A DNA stretch of 64,000 nt from Rhodoplanes sp963712435. Its GTDB lineage: Bacteria; Pseudomonadota; Alphaproteobacteria; Rhizobiales; Xanthobacteraceae. The DNA lies in the NCBI GenBank assembly GCA_963712435.1, contig CAVQIB010000013.1, positions 496,001 to 560,000 of the forward strand, in the 5' to 3' direction. The notes beneath the pieces are model-generated. The model was not told the origin of the DNA. It saw only the letters and a program-made list of their open reading frames with translations, and did not search any database. Shown here piece by piece: positions 44,431-53,025 of the stretch. How positions within the stretch are numbered: the stretch's first letter is position 1; every line of letters starts with the position of its first letter. A program made the position numbers and the translations under genes.

Positions 44431-45211
44431 ATGGTCGATCTCTTTGACGACATGTTTGCCGAACCCGTCGCCGATCCGAACGAGGCGGCGCAACGGAACA
44501 TGCGCGCGCTGCGGCGGCGGTTCTATGCGACGGCGACGGTGCGCGAAATCGGCGGGAGCGTTTGCGGTCGAGCTGGACGGAAAGCCGGTGCGGACCCCGG
44601 CGCGCCATCCACTCGCCTTTCCGACGCTGCCGCTGGCCGAACTTGCCGCCGCCGAATGGCAAAGCCAGGGCGAATCCGTCGATCCGGCCAAGCTGCCGCT
44701 GACCCGCCTCGCCAACACCGTCATCGATGCGGTTGCGGCCGCGCATGCGGAGGTCGCGGCCGATATTGCAAAATACATCGCGTCCGACCTTCTGTTCTAT
44801 CGCGCCGAGGCGCCGGAGCGGCTCGTGGCGCGCCAGCACGAGCAGTGGGACCCAATCCTCGCCTGGGCGCGCGACGCGCACGGCGCCCGCTTCGTGCTCG
44901 CGCAGGGCGTCGTCTTCGTGACCCAGCCGGAATCGGCGGTGGAGGCGATGCGCCGGCTCATTCCGACAAGCCCATGGCGGCTGGGGGCCGTGCATGTGAT
45001 GACGACGCTGAGCGGATCGGCCCTGATTGCGCTCGCCGTGTCCGAACAGGCGATCTCTCCGGACGACGCCTGGTCGGCGGCGCATGTCGACGAAGACTGG
45101 AACCAGGAACTTTGGGGCCGCGACGACGCCGCGCTCGCGCGCCGGGCCCTGCGCCGGACCGAATTCGACGCCGCTGCCTGCGTGCTGCGCCTCGACCCGG
45201 CGGTGTCATAG
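44431..45211 (+). CDS. ATP12 family F1-ATPase assembly chaperone (frameshifted)
   Basis: About 259 residues after removing one extra G at about 44545, which joins MRALRRRFYATATVRKS to AGAFAVELDGKPVRTPARHP. Hallmarks: LTRLANTVIDAV, YIASDLLFYRAEAPERL, QHEQWDPILAWARD and a conserved DEDWNQELWGRDDAAL near the end. ATP12 proteins bind F1 alpha subunits during ATP synthase assembly and are shared by mitochondria and alphaproteobacteria. The ATG at 44431 gives MVDLFDDMFAEPV, the usual start. A YciE/YciF-type gene follows 104 bp later. Confidence 0.92.
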
Positions 45212-45315
45212 GAGGTCGGCGCCGCGACCTATTGCGCTCGGAACGAAGGCACATGCCGTTGGTTGCAGAAGGGAGGCCCGTGCGGGCCGATCCCCAAACA
45301 ACCCGAGGAGGACAC

Positions 45316-45840
45316 ATGGCCACCGCCACGATCGCAGCTAAGACCGAAGGCACGTTTCTCGACTGGCTTCGCGACGCCCATGCGATGGAGAAGCATGCCG
45401 AGCAGATGCTCTCGAACAGCGCAAGCCGCATCGAAAACTATCCCGAACTGAAGGCGCAGATCGAGCACCATCTCGAGCAGACCCGTCGTCAGGCCGAACT
45501 GCTGCGCCGCTGCATTGAACGGCATGATTCGAGCACCTCGATGTTCAAGGACACGGCGGCAAAGGTCATGGGCTTCGGCCAGGCCCTGACCGGTTTGACC
45601 GTGAGCGACGAGGTGGTGAAGGCGTCGGCGGCGAGCTACGCCTTCGAGCAGATGGAAATCGCGACCTACAAGGTTCTGATCGTCGCCGCTGAGGAATGCG
45701 GCGACATGGAAACCAAGCGCGTCTGCGAGCAGATCCTGGATGAGGAAGAGGCGATGGCGGATTGGCTCGACGAGCATCTGCCCGTGATCACCCAGACCTA
45801 TCTCGCGCGTGAGGCGGCCGGCGAGACCGCCAAGCACTAA
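45316..45840 (+). CDS. YciE/YciF (DUF892) ferritin-like protein
   Basis: A 174-residue all-helical protein. It has FLDWLRDAHAMEKHAEQML, a central HHLEQTRRQAELLRRCIERH, ASYAFEQMEIATYKVLIVAAEE and ILDEEEAMADWLDEHLP. The spaced Glu and His residues form the ferritin-like di-iron site seen in YciE/YciF proteins, usually induced by stress. The ATG follows GAGGAGG. It is likely expressed separately from the ATP12 gene upstream, and a strong terminator follows 24 bp after the stop. Confidence 0.9.
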   Translation: MATATIAAKTEGTFLDWLRDAHAMEKHAEQMLSNSASRIENYPELKAQIEHHLEQTRRQAELLRRCIERHDSSTSMFKDTAAKVMGFGQALTGLTVSDEVVKASAASYAFEQMEIATYKVLIVAAEECGDMETKRVCEQILDEEEAMADWLDEHLPVITQTYLAREAAGETAKH

Positions 45841-45864
45841 CGACACCAGCGGGTGAATAGGCGA

Positions 45865-45899
45865 GCGCCGGGCCAGCCTCAGGGCAGGCCCGGCGCTTT
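45865..45899 (+). terminator. Intrinsic terminator after YciE/YciF gene
   Basis: A 10-bp stem GCGCCGGGCC / GGCCCGGCGC with a 12-base loop is followed by TTTG, 24 bp after the stop codon. The T-run is short but the stem is very stable. Confidence 0.75.
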
Positions 45900-46137
45900 G
45901 CTGTGCGGGTCCCCGCCGGCGGGCAAGACGATGGCCTCGGCATTGCGCCAATTTTCATTGCAGCGCCCTCGCGGCGCTGAAAGAGGCGTGCTATTGACGG
46001 GGTTCTGACAAGCCTAAAAATGCCCGCCGGGGCCGGCGCGGCGCCATTGTCATCGTGAAAAACATTCGACAATACAAGAACCCAGAACAGCTTCTTACGT
46101 TTCAAGATGCGTTCCAACTTTGGGCGGGTGTGACGGC

Positions 46138-47670
46138 ATGAAGGACATCCTGGAGAAACTGGAAGAGCGGCGGGCCGGCGCACGGCTGGGCGGCGGCGAG
46201 GCGCGGATCGAGGCGCAGCATACGCGCGGCAAGCTCACGGCGCGCGAGCGCATCGAGCTCCTGTTGGATCATCAGTCGTTCGAAGAATACGACATGTTCG
46301 TCGAGCACCGGCTAAGCGAATTCGGGGCCGAGAAGACCAAGATACCGGGCGACGGGGTGGTGACCGGCTGGGGAACGGTCAACGGCCGCGCGGTGTTCGT
46401 CTTCGCCAAGGACTTCACCGTGTTCGGCGGCTCGCTGTCCGAATCGCACGCGCAGAAAATGACCAAGATCCAGGACATGGCGGTGAAGGCGCGCGCGCCG
46501 ATCATCGGCCTGTTCGACGCCGGCGGGGCGCGCATCCAGGAGGGCGTGGCGGCGCTCGGCGGCTATGGCGAAGTCTTCAAACGCAACGTGCTCGCGTCCG
46601 GCGTGATTCCGCAGATTTCGGTGATCATGGGCCCCTGCGCGGGCGGCGACGTGTATTCCCCGGCGATGACCGACTTCATCTTCATGGTGCGCGACACGAG
46701 CTACATGTTCGTCACCGGCCCCGAGGTGGTGAAGACGGTGACGAACGAGGTGGTCACCGCCGAGGAACTCGGCGGCGCGAGCGTGCACGCCACCAAGTCG
46801 GCGGTCGCCGACGGCGCCTTCGAGAACGACGTCGACTGCCTGCTGCAGATGCGCCGGTTCATCGACTTTCTGCCGGCCCATAGCGGCGGCGGCGTGCCCG
46901 AATGGCCCTCCTTCGACGATGTCGAGCGGGCGGAAGATTCGCTCGACACGCTGATCCCGGAGAACCCGAACAAGCCCTACGACATCAAGGAGCTGATCCT
47001 GAAGGTGGTCGACGAGGGGGACTTCTTCGAACTGTCCGCCTCGTTTGCCCGCAACATCGTCATCGGCTTTGGCCGGATCGCCGGCCGCACGGTCGGCTTC
47101 GTCGCCAACCAGCCGATGGTGCTTGCGGGGGTGCTCGATTCGGATGCGAGCCGCAAGGCGGCGCGCTTCGTGCGCTTCTGCAACGCCTTCGACATTCCGA
47201 TCGTCACCTTCGTCGACGTTCCGGGCTTTCTTCCCGGCACGGCGCAGGAGTCCGGCGGGCTGATCAAGAACGGGGCGAAGCTCCTGTTCGCCTACAGCCA
47301 ATGCACGGTGCCGCTCGTCACCGTGATCACCCGCAAGGCGTTTGGCGGGGCCTATGACGTCATGGCGTCCAAGCATATCGGCGCCGACGTGAACTATGCC
47401 TGGCCCACCGCGCAGATCGCCGTGATGGGCGCCAAGGGCGCGGTCGAGATCATCTTCCGCGCCGATCTCGGCGACCCCGAGAAGATCGCGTTGCGGACGA
47501 AGGAATACGAACGCAGTTTCATGTCGCCCTTCAAGGCGGCGGAGCGCGGCTATATCGACGAGGTCATCATGCCGCATTCGACCCGCCGGCGGGTCGCCCG
47601 CGCGCTCGCGATGCTGCGCACGAAGACCCTGGAGATGCCGGCGAAGAAGCACGACAATCTGCCGCTGTGA
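46138..47670 (+). CDS. pccB: Propionyl-CoA carboxylase beta subunit
   Basis: A 510-residue carboxyltransferase that carboxylates propionyl-CoA from biotin on the alpha subunit, giving methylmalonyl-CoA. It has RIEAQHTRGKLTARERIELL, FDAGGARIQEGVAALGGYGE, MGPCAGGDVYSPAMTDF (CoA-side oxyanion), NVDVPGF-like VTFVDVPGFLPGTAQE and FGGAYDVMASKH (biotin-side oxyanion). The Ala-Ala-Leu-Gly-Gly sequence favours propionyl over longer acyl-CoAs. ATG 46138 (MKDILEKLEERR) is preferred. The pccA gene is not adjacent in this window. A 238-bp leader precedes it without a clear operator. Confidence 0.95.
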   Translation: MKDILEKLEERRAGARLGGGEARIEAQHTRGKLTARERIELLLDHQSFEEYDMFVEHRLSEFGAEKTKIPGDGVVTGWGTVNGRAVFVFAKDFTVFGGSLSESHAQKMTKIQDMAVKARAPIIGLFDAGGARIQEGVAALGGYGEVFKRNVLASGVIPQISVIMGPCAGGDVYSPAMTDFIFMVRDTSYMFVTGPEVVKTVTNEVVTAEELGGASVHATKSAVADGAFENDVDCLLQMRRFIDFLPAHSGGGVPEWPSFDDVERAEDSLDTLIPENPNKPYDIKELILKVVDEGDFFELSASFARNIVIGFGRIAGRTVGFVANQPMVLAGVLDSDASRKAARFVRFCNAFDIPIVTFVDVPGFLPGTAQESGGLIKNGAKLLFAYSQCTVPLVTVITRKAFGGAYDVMASKHIGADVNYAWPTAQIAVMGAKGAVEIIFRADLGDPEKIALRTKEYERSFMSPFKAAERGYIDEVIMPHSTRRRVARALAMLRTKTLEMPAKKHDNLPL

Positions 47671-47769
47671 GCGGGCAGGGCGGGCGGGCCGGATTGGCAG
47701 CCCGCTCGCGCGCTCCAGTCTAATGAAACGGCTGTCGGCGCGTGTTGTGGAATAAGCGCTCGGTTCGGC

Positions 47770-47965
47770 TCAGCGAGTTTGTCCCGGGCGCAGCGCAGCA
47801 CGACGTGCGCGCTGCAGAGCCGGGACCCGCAATTCCGCCGGCGGGGAGGTCACATCTGCGGGTGCATGTTAGCTCCGGCCGTCATGCTTTGCGGAAGCGG
47901 AGCATCCAGTAAGCATGGACCGGGGTTGACTGGATCGTCCGCCTGCGCGGACGATGACAACAACC
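47770..47965. repeat. Intergenic repeat in 306-bp pccB gap
   Basis: The gap downstream of pccB has GGAAGCGGAGCATCCAGTAAGCATGGACC, GACTGGATCGTCCGCCTGCGCGGACGATGAC (a strong stem-loop with TCGTCCGC / GCGGACGA) and GCGCAGCGCAGCACGACGTGCGCGCTGC. This is the same repeat family as 31469-31562. No gene was found in the gap. Confidence 0.55.
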
Positions 47966-47977
47966 GGATTGCGCGCT

Positions 47978-48418
47978 TTAGAACCAGTCCGGGCAGGGAT
48001 TGACGATCATCCAAAGATCGGCGCCATTCCGCAGCTTCTTCATTTCCGGCGTGAGTCCGCCTTGGCGGGAAATCCACTCCTTCACCGGGTTCGGATAGAC
48101 CGACATCAATTCGGCGGTGCCCGCGATGCTCGTCACCTTGACGCCGGCGGTCCAACGCTTGTCGAAATAAGCCTGATGGAAGCCGAGGCTCGCGCGCGGC
48201 GTCACGCAGATGCGTTGCAGCGGCACGATCCCGAGCACAAGCGTGCAGGCGGAATTGCATATCCCGTCGATGATGACGCGTTCGCCGGTCTCGCGAATGC
48301 GCTCGTAGCGGGCTTTGTACTCCTCCACATAGCCGCCGAAGTCGCGCGTGATGCGCAGATCGGCGACCGCCGGAGTTGCGATGATGATGGCAAGAAGGAA
48401 AGACGCTAGGCGAAGCAT
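47978..48418 (-). CDS. Secreted ClpP/crotonase-like small protein
   Basis: A 146-residue protein with a signal peptide (residues 1-19, cleavage after AVA). The sequence GERVIIDGICNSACTLVLGIVP, followed by CVTPRASLGFHQAYFD, resembles periplasmic ClpP-like proteins (COG3904 style), in which the SACT serine would be the nucleophile and the histidine of GFHQA the base. The family is widespread in Bradyrhizobium-type genomes and has no defined substrate. ATG 48418 gives MLRLASFLLA. Confidence 0.7.
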   Translation of the reverse strand: MLRLASFLLAIIIATPAVADLRITRDFGGYVEEYKARYERIRETGERVIIDGICNSACTLVLGIVPLQRICVTPRASLGFHQAYFDKRWTAGVKVTSIAGTAELMSVYPNPVKEWISRQGGLTPEMKKLRNGADLWMIVNPCPDWF

Positions 48419-48631
48419 CGCCGATGAACCCCCCGTTTCCCCGGCGGACTACCTGGGCCGGAGACTAGGCGAAAGTTTGACGAGGCTTTGTTTGAATTTG
48501 GTTAACAACGCTCAAATATCGTTATTTCTCTACGCGTAAACTCCTATGTAGAATTCCGCATTCGCGGCGTGCGAACCTAATCTCACGCGGTTTTTCGCGG
48601 CGATTACGCATGCTGTTCGGGGGAACGTTCG

Positions 48632-49510
48632 ATGCCGCGCAAGCCGGAAGATCTCGCAATCTATGCGGCGCCCGCGCTGTTCGTCGTGCTGTGGGCGTCG
48701 GGATTCGTCGGCGCGAAATTCGGCCTGCCTTACATCGAGCCGCTGACGTTTCTCACCGTGCGGATGATCGCCGTCGTCTTCCTGCTGGCCATCGTCGCTT
48801 TGCTCACGCGTCCGCCCTGGCCCGACCTCACGGGCGTTCGGCACAGCATCGTCGCCGGACTGCTGGTGCACGGCGTCTATCTCGGCGGCGTGTTCGTCGC
48901 GATCGATCGGCGTCTGCCGGCGGGACTGTCGGCGCTCGTCGTCAGCCTGCAGCCGGTGCTGACCTCGACCATCGCCAACCGCTTTCTCGGCGAACGGGTG
49001 GTCGCCCGACAATGGCTCGGCCTCGCGCTCGGCATTGCCGGCGTGTATCTCGTCGTCGCCGACAAGACGGTGGCGGGCGAGGCGACCGCGCTCGGCTGGG
49101 CGGCCGCGGTGTGCGCGCTGATCGGAATCACGCTGGGCACGCTGTATCAGAAGCGCTTCGGCGGGGGCATCGACTGGCGTTCCGCTTTGGTTATTCAATA
49201 CGCGTCGGCGGGAGCGCTATTCGCGAGCGGGTCGTTGCTGTTCGAGACGCGGACGATCCACTGGACGATCGAACTCGTGGGGGCGCTGGCCTGGCTCGTT
49301 CTCGTCCTGTCGCTCGGAGCGGTGTGGCTCTTATACTTCCTGATCCGCCGCGCGGCCGCGACCCGCGTGACCAGCCTGTTCTATCTGACGCCGCCCGTCA
49401 CCGCTCTGATGGCCTGGCTGCTCTTCGGCGAGCGGCTCGGCGCGCTCGCGGTGATCGGCATGGGAATCTGCGCCGTCGGCGTGTTCCTGGTGAATTGGCG
49501 CGTTCGTTGA
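48632..49510 (+). CDS. EamA/DMT family transporter
   Basis: A 292-residue membrane protein with ten predicted helices in two EamA halves. The first opens with APALFVVLWASGFVGAKFGL, and the LPAGLSALVVSLQPVLTSTIA loop is typical. The second half includes AAAVCALIGITLGTLYQKR and FYLTPPVTALMAWLLFGERLG. Members export metabolites or amino acids; the substrate is unknown. ATG 48632 is preceded by GGGGGAAC, a weak ribosome site. The 213-bp upstream region is divergent with the ClpP-like gene. Confidence 0.92.
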   Translation: MPRKPEDLAIYAAPALFVVLWASGFVGAKFGLPYIEPLTFLTVRMIAVVFLLAIVALLTRPPWPDLTGVRHSIVAGLLVHGVYLGGVFVAIDRRLPAGLSALVVSLQPVLTSTIANRFLGERVVARQWLGLALGIAGVYLVVADKTVAGEATALGWAAAVCALIGITLGTLYQKRFGGGIDWRSALVIQYASAGALFASGSLLFETRTIHWTIELVGALAWLVLVLSLGAVWLLYFLIRRAAATRVTSLFYLTPPVTALMAWLLFGERLGALAVIGMGICAVGVFLVNWRVR

Positions 49511-49606
49511 TCGGCTGGCGCATAGGAGTAGGACCCGCCGCATCGCACGGCGGGCCCCACGTCTGCAGGTTCTCTCAAAAAGTGCGGCGGCTGAAGCAGC
49601 AGCGCG

Positions 49607-50008
49607 CTAGCGCGCGCCCGGGCCGGGAGCCGTCGTCCCCGAGCCGGAGGTGGTCGCGCCGCCCGAGCCCGAGGGTCCTGAACCGGTCGCCCCGCCGCCA
49701 GCGCCGGTCGCCGGCCCGCCGGGCGCCGTCGCCGTCGTGTCCGCGCCCGTCGTTCCGCTACTCGTTGTTGCGCCCGTCCTCGCCGGCGGCACATTGCTGT
49801 CGACCGCCGTCTGTGTGTCGCGGTTCGTGAAGCCGTAGATGATCGCGATGATCAAGACAGCCGCGGCAATTCCCGCCAGCCACGACCATATCGACGTACC
49901 GGTTCTTGTATTGGGAACCGCACCGTCTTTAACAGGGTGGCGGCCGCGCAAATCGTTGCTCGGTTCGCTCAGCCGCGGGTCATTGCGATAGTCGCGTGGG
50001 TCCGTCAT
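49607..50008 (-). CDS. Small membrane-anchored Gly/Thr-rich protein
   Basis: A 133-residue protein. Residues 1-38 are polar (MTDPRDYRNDPRLSEPSNDL), then comes one membrane helix (SIWSWLAGIAAAVLIIAIIYGF, about 40-61) and a periplasmic low-complexity tail of Gly, Ser, Thr, Pro ending PGPGAR. No family is recognised; similar small proteins occur in Hyphomicrobiales. ATG 50008 follows GGAGAAAG. It is divergent from the NnrU-family gene. Confidence 0.75.
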   Translation of the reverse strand: MTDPRDYRNDPRLSEPSNDLRGRHPVKDGAVPNTRTGTSIWSWLAGIAAAVLIIAIIYGFTNRDTQTAVDSNVPPARTGATTSSGTTGADTTATAPGGPATGAGGGATGSGPSGSGGATTSGSGTTAPGPGAR

Positions 50009-50207
50009 GTTCTTTCTCCTTCCGCGTGGGTCTACGGCCAACCCGGGCTCGCGGGGGAGGTTCCCGCCGCGCACACAGGGCGGTTGGCTGATACGGGCAA
50101 GCGGAACAATCGCGCGATACGGGCCCGGTAGCGCCTTGCTTTAGAAGGTCCGATATCGCATCTACACGGCGCGCCGCGCTGCAGAAGCTTCGCCGGGGGT
50201 GTCATCA

Positions 50208-50807
50208 ATGGGCTTTTTCCTTCTGATCCTGGGGCTCGCTCTCTTCATCGGCGCGCATGTGTTCGTCACCATGCGCCCGCAGCGCGACGCCGTGATCAAG
50301 CAGATCGGCGACGGCGCCTACAAGATTCTGTTCGCGCTCGTCGCCATCGCCGGCGTGGTGCTGATGTCCTGGGGCTACGGGCTCTACCGCGAGACCGAAT
50401 GGATCGAGGTGTGGGATCCGCCTGCTTGGACGCGGCATGTCACCGTATTGCTCACCTGGCCGGCGATCATCTGCGTCACCGCGGCCTACATCCCCGGCAA
50501 CATCAAGCGCACGTTGAAGCATCCGATGCTGGTGGGGGTGAAACTGTGGGCGGTGGCGCATCTCATTTCGAACGGCGATCTCGGCTCCATCATTCTGTTC
50601 GGGGCGCTGCTCGCCTGGGCGGTGTATGACCGCATCACTCTGAAGCGCCGCACCGATCCCGGCGGTCCGCCGATCCCGGTCGGCGGACGCCGCAACGACA
50701 TGATCGCGATCATTGTCGGGACCATCTTCTATCTCGCGCTCGGGCTCGTGTTTCACCCGCTCGCCATCGGCGTCCCGGCGTTCGGCACGCCGGCGCTCGG
50801 GACCTGA
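50208..50807 (+). CDS. NnrU family membrane protein
   Basis: A 199-residue integral membrane protein with five or six helices and the NnrU pattern LGLALFIGAHVFV, MRPQRDAVIKQIGDGAYK, YIPGNIKRTLKHPMLVGVKLWAVAHLISNGDL. The family was named from a denitrification locus and is related to isoprenoid-quinone and heme-copper associated membrane proteins; no nitrite/nitric-oxide genes are near here. ATG 50208 was chosen over GTG 50199. It ends two bases before the panB start, so the two may be co-transcribed. Confidence 0.9.
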   Translation: MGFFLLILGLALFIGAHVFVTMRPQRDAVIKQIGDGAYKILFALVAIAGVVLMSWGYGLYRETEWIEVWDPPAWTRHVTVLLTWPAIICVTAAYIPGNIKRTLKHPMLVGVKLWAVAHLISNGDLGSIILFGALLAWAVYDRITLKRRTDPGGPPIPVGGRRNDMIAIIVGTIFYLALGLVFHPLAIGVPAFGTPALGT

Positions 50808-50809
50808 CG

Positions 50810-51638
50810 ATGTCCGCCTATTCCGAAGAGAAGCGGATGACGGCGCCGGCGATCCGCGCGCGCAAGGGCGGTCCGCCGATCGTCATGCTCACGTCGTATC
50901 ACGCCCACACCGCGGCGCATCGTCGACAAGCACTGCGACGTGATTCTCGTCGGCGACTCGCTCGGCATGGTGATGCATGGATTCGAGACCACCATTCCGG
51001 TGACGCTCGACATGATGATCCTGCAGGGCCACGCGGTGATGCGCGGCTCGCGCCGGGCGCTTGTCGCCATCGACATGCCGTTCGGAACCTACGAAGCCTC
51101 CAAGGAGCAGGCTTTCCTGTCCGCCGCGCGCGTCATGAAGGAAACCGGCTGCGGCGCGATCAAGGTCGAAGGCGGACAGCGCATGGCCGAGACGATCGCC
51201 TTCCTGGTCGAGCGCGGCATTCCGGTGATGGGCCATGTCGGACTGACGCCGCAGTCGATCAACGCGATCGGCGGGTTCAAGGCGCAGGGCCGCGACCCCG
51301 CCGACTGGGAGCGCATCGAGGCGGACGCCCGCGCGGTCGACGATGCGGGCGCGTTCGCGATGGTGGTCGAGGCGGTCGCCGAGCCGCTCGCCGCGCGCAT
51401 CACCGCCGAGGTCGCGATTCCCACGATCGGCATCGGCGCGAGCTCGGCCTGCGACGGGCAGGTGCTGGTGCTCGAAGACATGCTCGGGCTGTCGCCGCGC
51501 GTGCCGAAATTCGTCAAGCGCTTCACCGAGCTCGGGCCCTCGATCGACGCCGCGGTCGAAGCCTATGCCGCCGAGGTGCGGGCCAGGACGTTCCCGGGCC
51601 CGGACCATGTCTATTCCATGAAGAAGAAAACCACGTGA
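50810..51638 (+). CDS. panB: 3-methyl-2-oxobutanoate hydroxymethyltransferase (frameshifted)
   Basis: PanB makes ketopantoate from 2-oxoisovalerate and methylenetetrahydrofolate for pantothenate and CoA synthesis. About 275 residues after removing one extra base near 50915, which joins MLTSYHAHTAR to IVDKHCDVILVGDSLGMVMHG. Other motifs are TYEASKEQAFLSAARVMKETG, KVEGGQRMAETIAFL, MGHVGLTPQSINAIGGFKAQGR and GIGASSACDGQVLVLEDMLGL. The upstream NnrU gene is only two bases away. panC is not in the window. Confidence 0.94.
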
Positions 51639-51755
51639 TCGAAACACGTTGCCGGCAGAACGGGCATGCCGCTTTGCCTTGCCCGCGCCATACCGGTAGG
51701 TTAGCGGGCGCTCGTCCAGCGTGGCTGCGGGCAGAAAAAAGGTGAGTGCGCGCGC

Positions 51756-52415
51756 GTGTCCGATATCTTTCGTGAAGTCGACGAGGAAGTCCGGCGCGAA
51801 CAGCTGAAGAAGCTGTGGGACCGCTACGGACTCCTCTTCATCGCCGCGGCGGTGCTGCTGGTGGCGGCGGTCGGGGCCTGGCGCGGCTATCAGTGGTACG
51901 AGGCGAAAAAGGCGGCGGAAGCGAGCGCGGCCTATGAGGCGGCGATGCAGCTTGCCGCGCAGGACGGCAAGCAGGCGGAAGCGACGGCCGCATTCGCGGC
52001 GCTCGCGGCGAAGGGAACGCCCGCCTATCGCGGCCTCGCGCGGTTGCGCGAAGCCGAGGAAGTGGCCGCGGGCGACGCCGCGGCGGCGGTGACCCTGTTT
52101 GATGGCGTCGCCGCCGACTCGGCCAATTCGCAGCTCCTGCGCGACCTCGCGGCGGTTCGCGCGGGCTTGCTGCTGGTCGACAAGGCGGCCTTCGCGGACA
52201 TCAGCCGTCGCCTCGAGCCGCTCGCGCAGCCGAGCGGTCCGTTTCGCCACACCGCGCGCGAGCTGCTGGCGCTTTCCGCCTGGCGCAGCGGCGACATGGC
52301 GACGGCGCGCCGCTGGGGCGAGGCCGCGCTCTCCGATCCGGACGTGCCGGCGGGCATCCGCGCGCGCATGGACGTTCTGATGGCGCTGACCGGCGAGAAC
52401 GGCAAGAGCTCATGA
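51756..52415 (+). CDS. Tetratricopeptide-like membrane protein (YfgM/TPR_21 type)
   Basis: A 219-residue protein with a short cytoplasmic start (SDIFREVDEEVRREQLKKLWDRYG), one membrane helix (LLFIAAAVLLVAAVGAWRGY) and helical repeats in the rest. This is the YfgM-like ancillary SecYEG/BAM-linked protein usually found just upstream of bamB and der. The start is GTG at 51756. The stop overlaps the next ORF start by four bases (ATGA). Confidence 0.9.
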   Translation: MSDIFREVDEEVRREQLKKLWDRYGLLFIAAAVLLVAAVGAWRGYQWYEAKKAAEASAAYEAAMQLAAQDGKQAEATAAFAALAAKGTPAYRGLARLREAEEVAAGDAAAAVTLFDGVAADSANSQLLRDLAAVRAGLLLVDKAAFADISRRLEPLAQPSGPFRHTARELLALSAWRSGDMATARRWGEAALSDPDVPAGIRARMDVLMALTGENGKSS

Positions 52416-52894
52416 GGGCAAAGATGCACGCCAGTAGGCGCTTAGTGCTCGTTTCGCTTGCCGTATCGGCCGCCCTCGGCGTTGCCGGGTGCGATACGGT
52501 GGACCGGCTGACCGACACCATGCAAGGGCTGTTCGACACCAAGAAGAAGTTGCCGGGCGAGCGCAGGCCGGTGTTTCCCGAAGGCGTTCCGGGCGTGACG
52601 CAGGGCGTCCCGTCGGAATACATGCCCGCCAGGAAGACGCCGGGCGAGGAGGCAAGCGCGCCCGCAGCGCAGGACGGCGAGTCGACGTCGGCGGACTCCC
52701 CGGCCGAGAAGAAGGAGCGGCCCGCGCGCAAGCCGCCAAGGCCGCAGACGGCGGAGGCGCCGCCGAAACCTGCTCCGGCCGCTCCGGCCGCGCCGGCGCA
52801 GCCGCAAACCGCCGCGCCGCCGGCGCCCGCGCCAAGCTCGCCGCCGGCGGCTCCGTGGCCGGCGGCGCCGCCCGCCGGCACTTTCACACGCTGA
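52412..52894 (+). CDS. Proline/alanine-rich putative lipoprotein
   Basis: A 160-residue protein with a lipobox-like VAGC at about residues 24-27 after a hydrophobic signal. It has a conserved-looking LPGERRPVFPEGVPGVTQGVP segment and a long Pro/Ala/Lys tail ending GTFTR. The C-terminal half has no fold features. It sits where bamB is expected (between the YfgM-like gene and der) but has no beta-propeller repeats. It starts at an ATG overlapping the upstream stop, so it is likely coupled to the TPR gene. The role in outer-membrane biogenesis is inferred from context only. Confidence 0.75.
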   Translation: MRAKMHASRRLVLVSLAVSAALGVAGCDTVDRLTDTMQGLFDTKKKLPGERRPVFPEGVPGVTQGVPSEYMPARKTPGEEASAPAAQDGESTSADSPAEKKERPARKPPRPQTAEAPPKPAPAAPAAPAQPQTAAPPAPAPSSPPAAPWPAAPPAGTFTR

Positions 52895-53025
52895 GCGGGA
52901 CTTCGTAGCCCGAACTCGTCGCGAGCGCTCGCGGCATGGGTGCGCAAGGCGAACGCGTCGCTGCGTCCGTCCGCAGCGAAGCGTTTTGCGTTGCTCAACC
53001 CGCCCTATGCTCGCTACGCTCGCGC

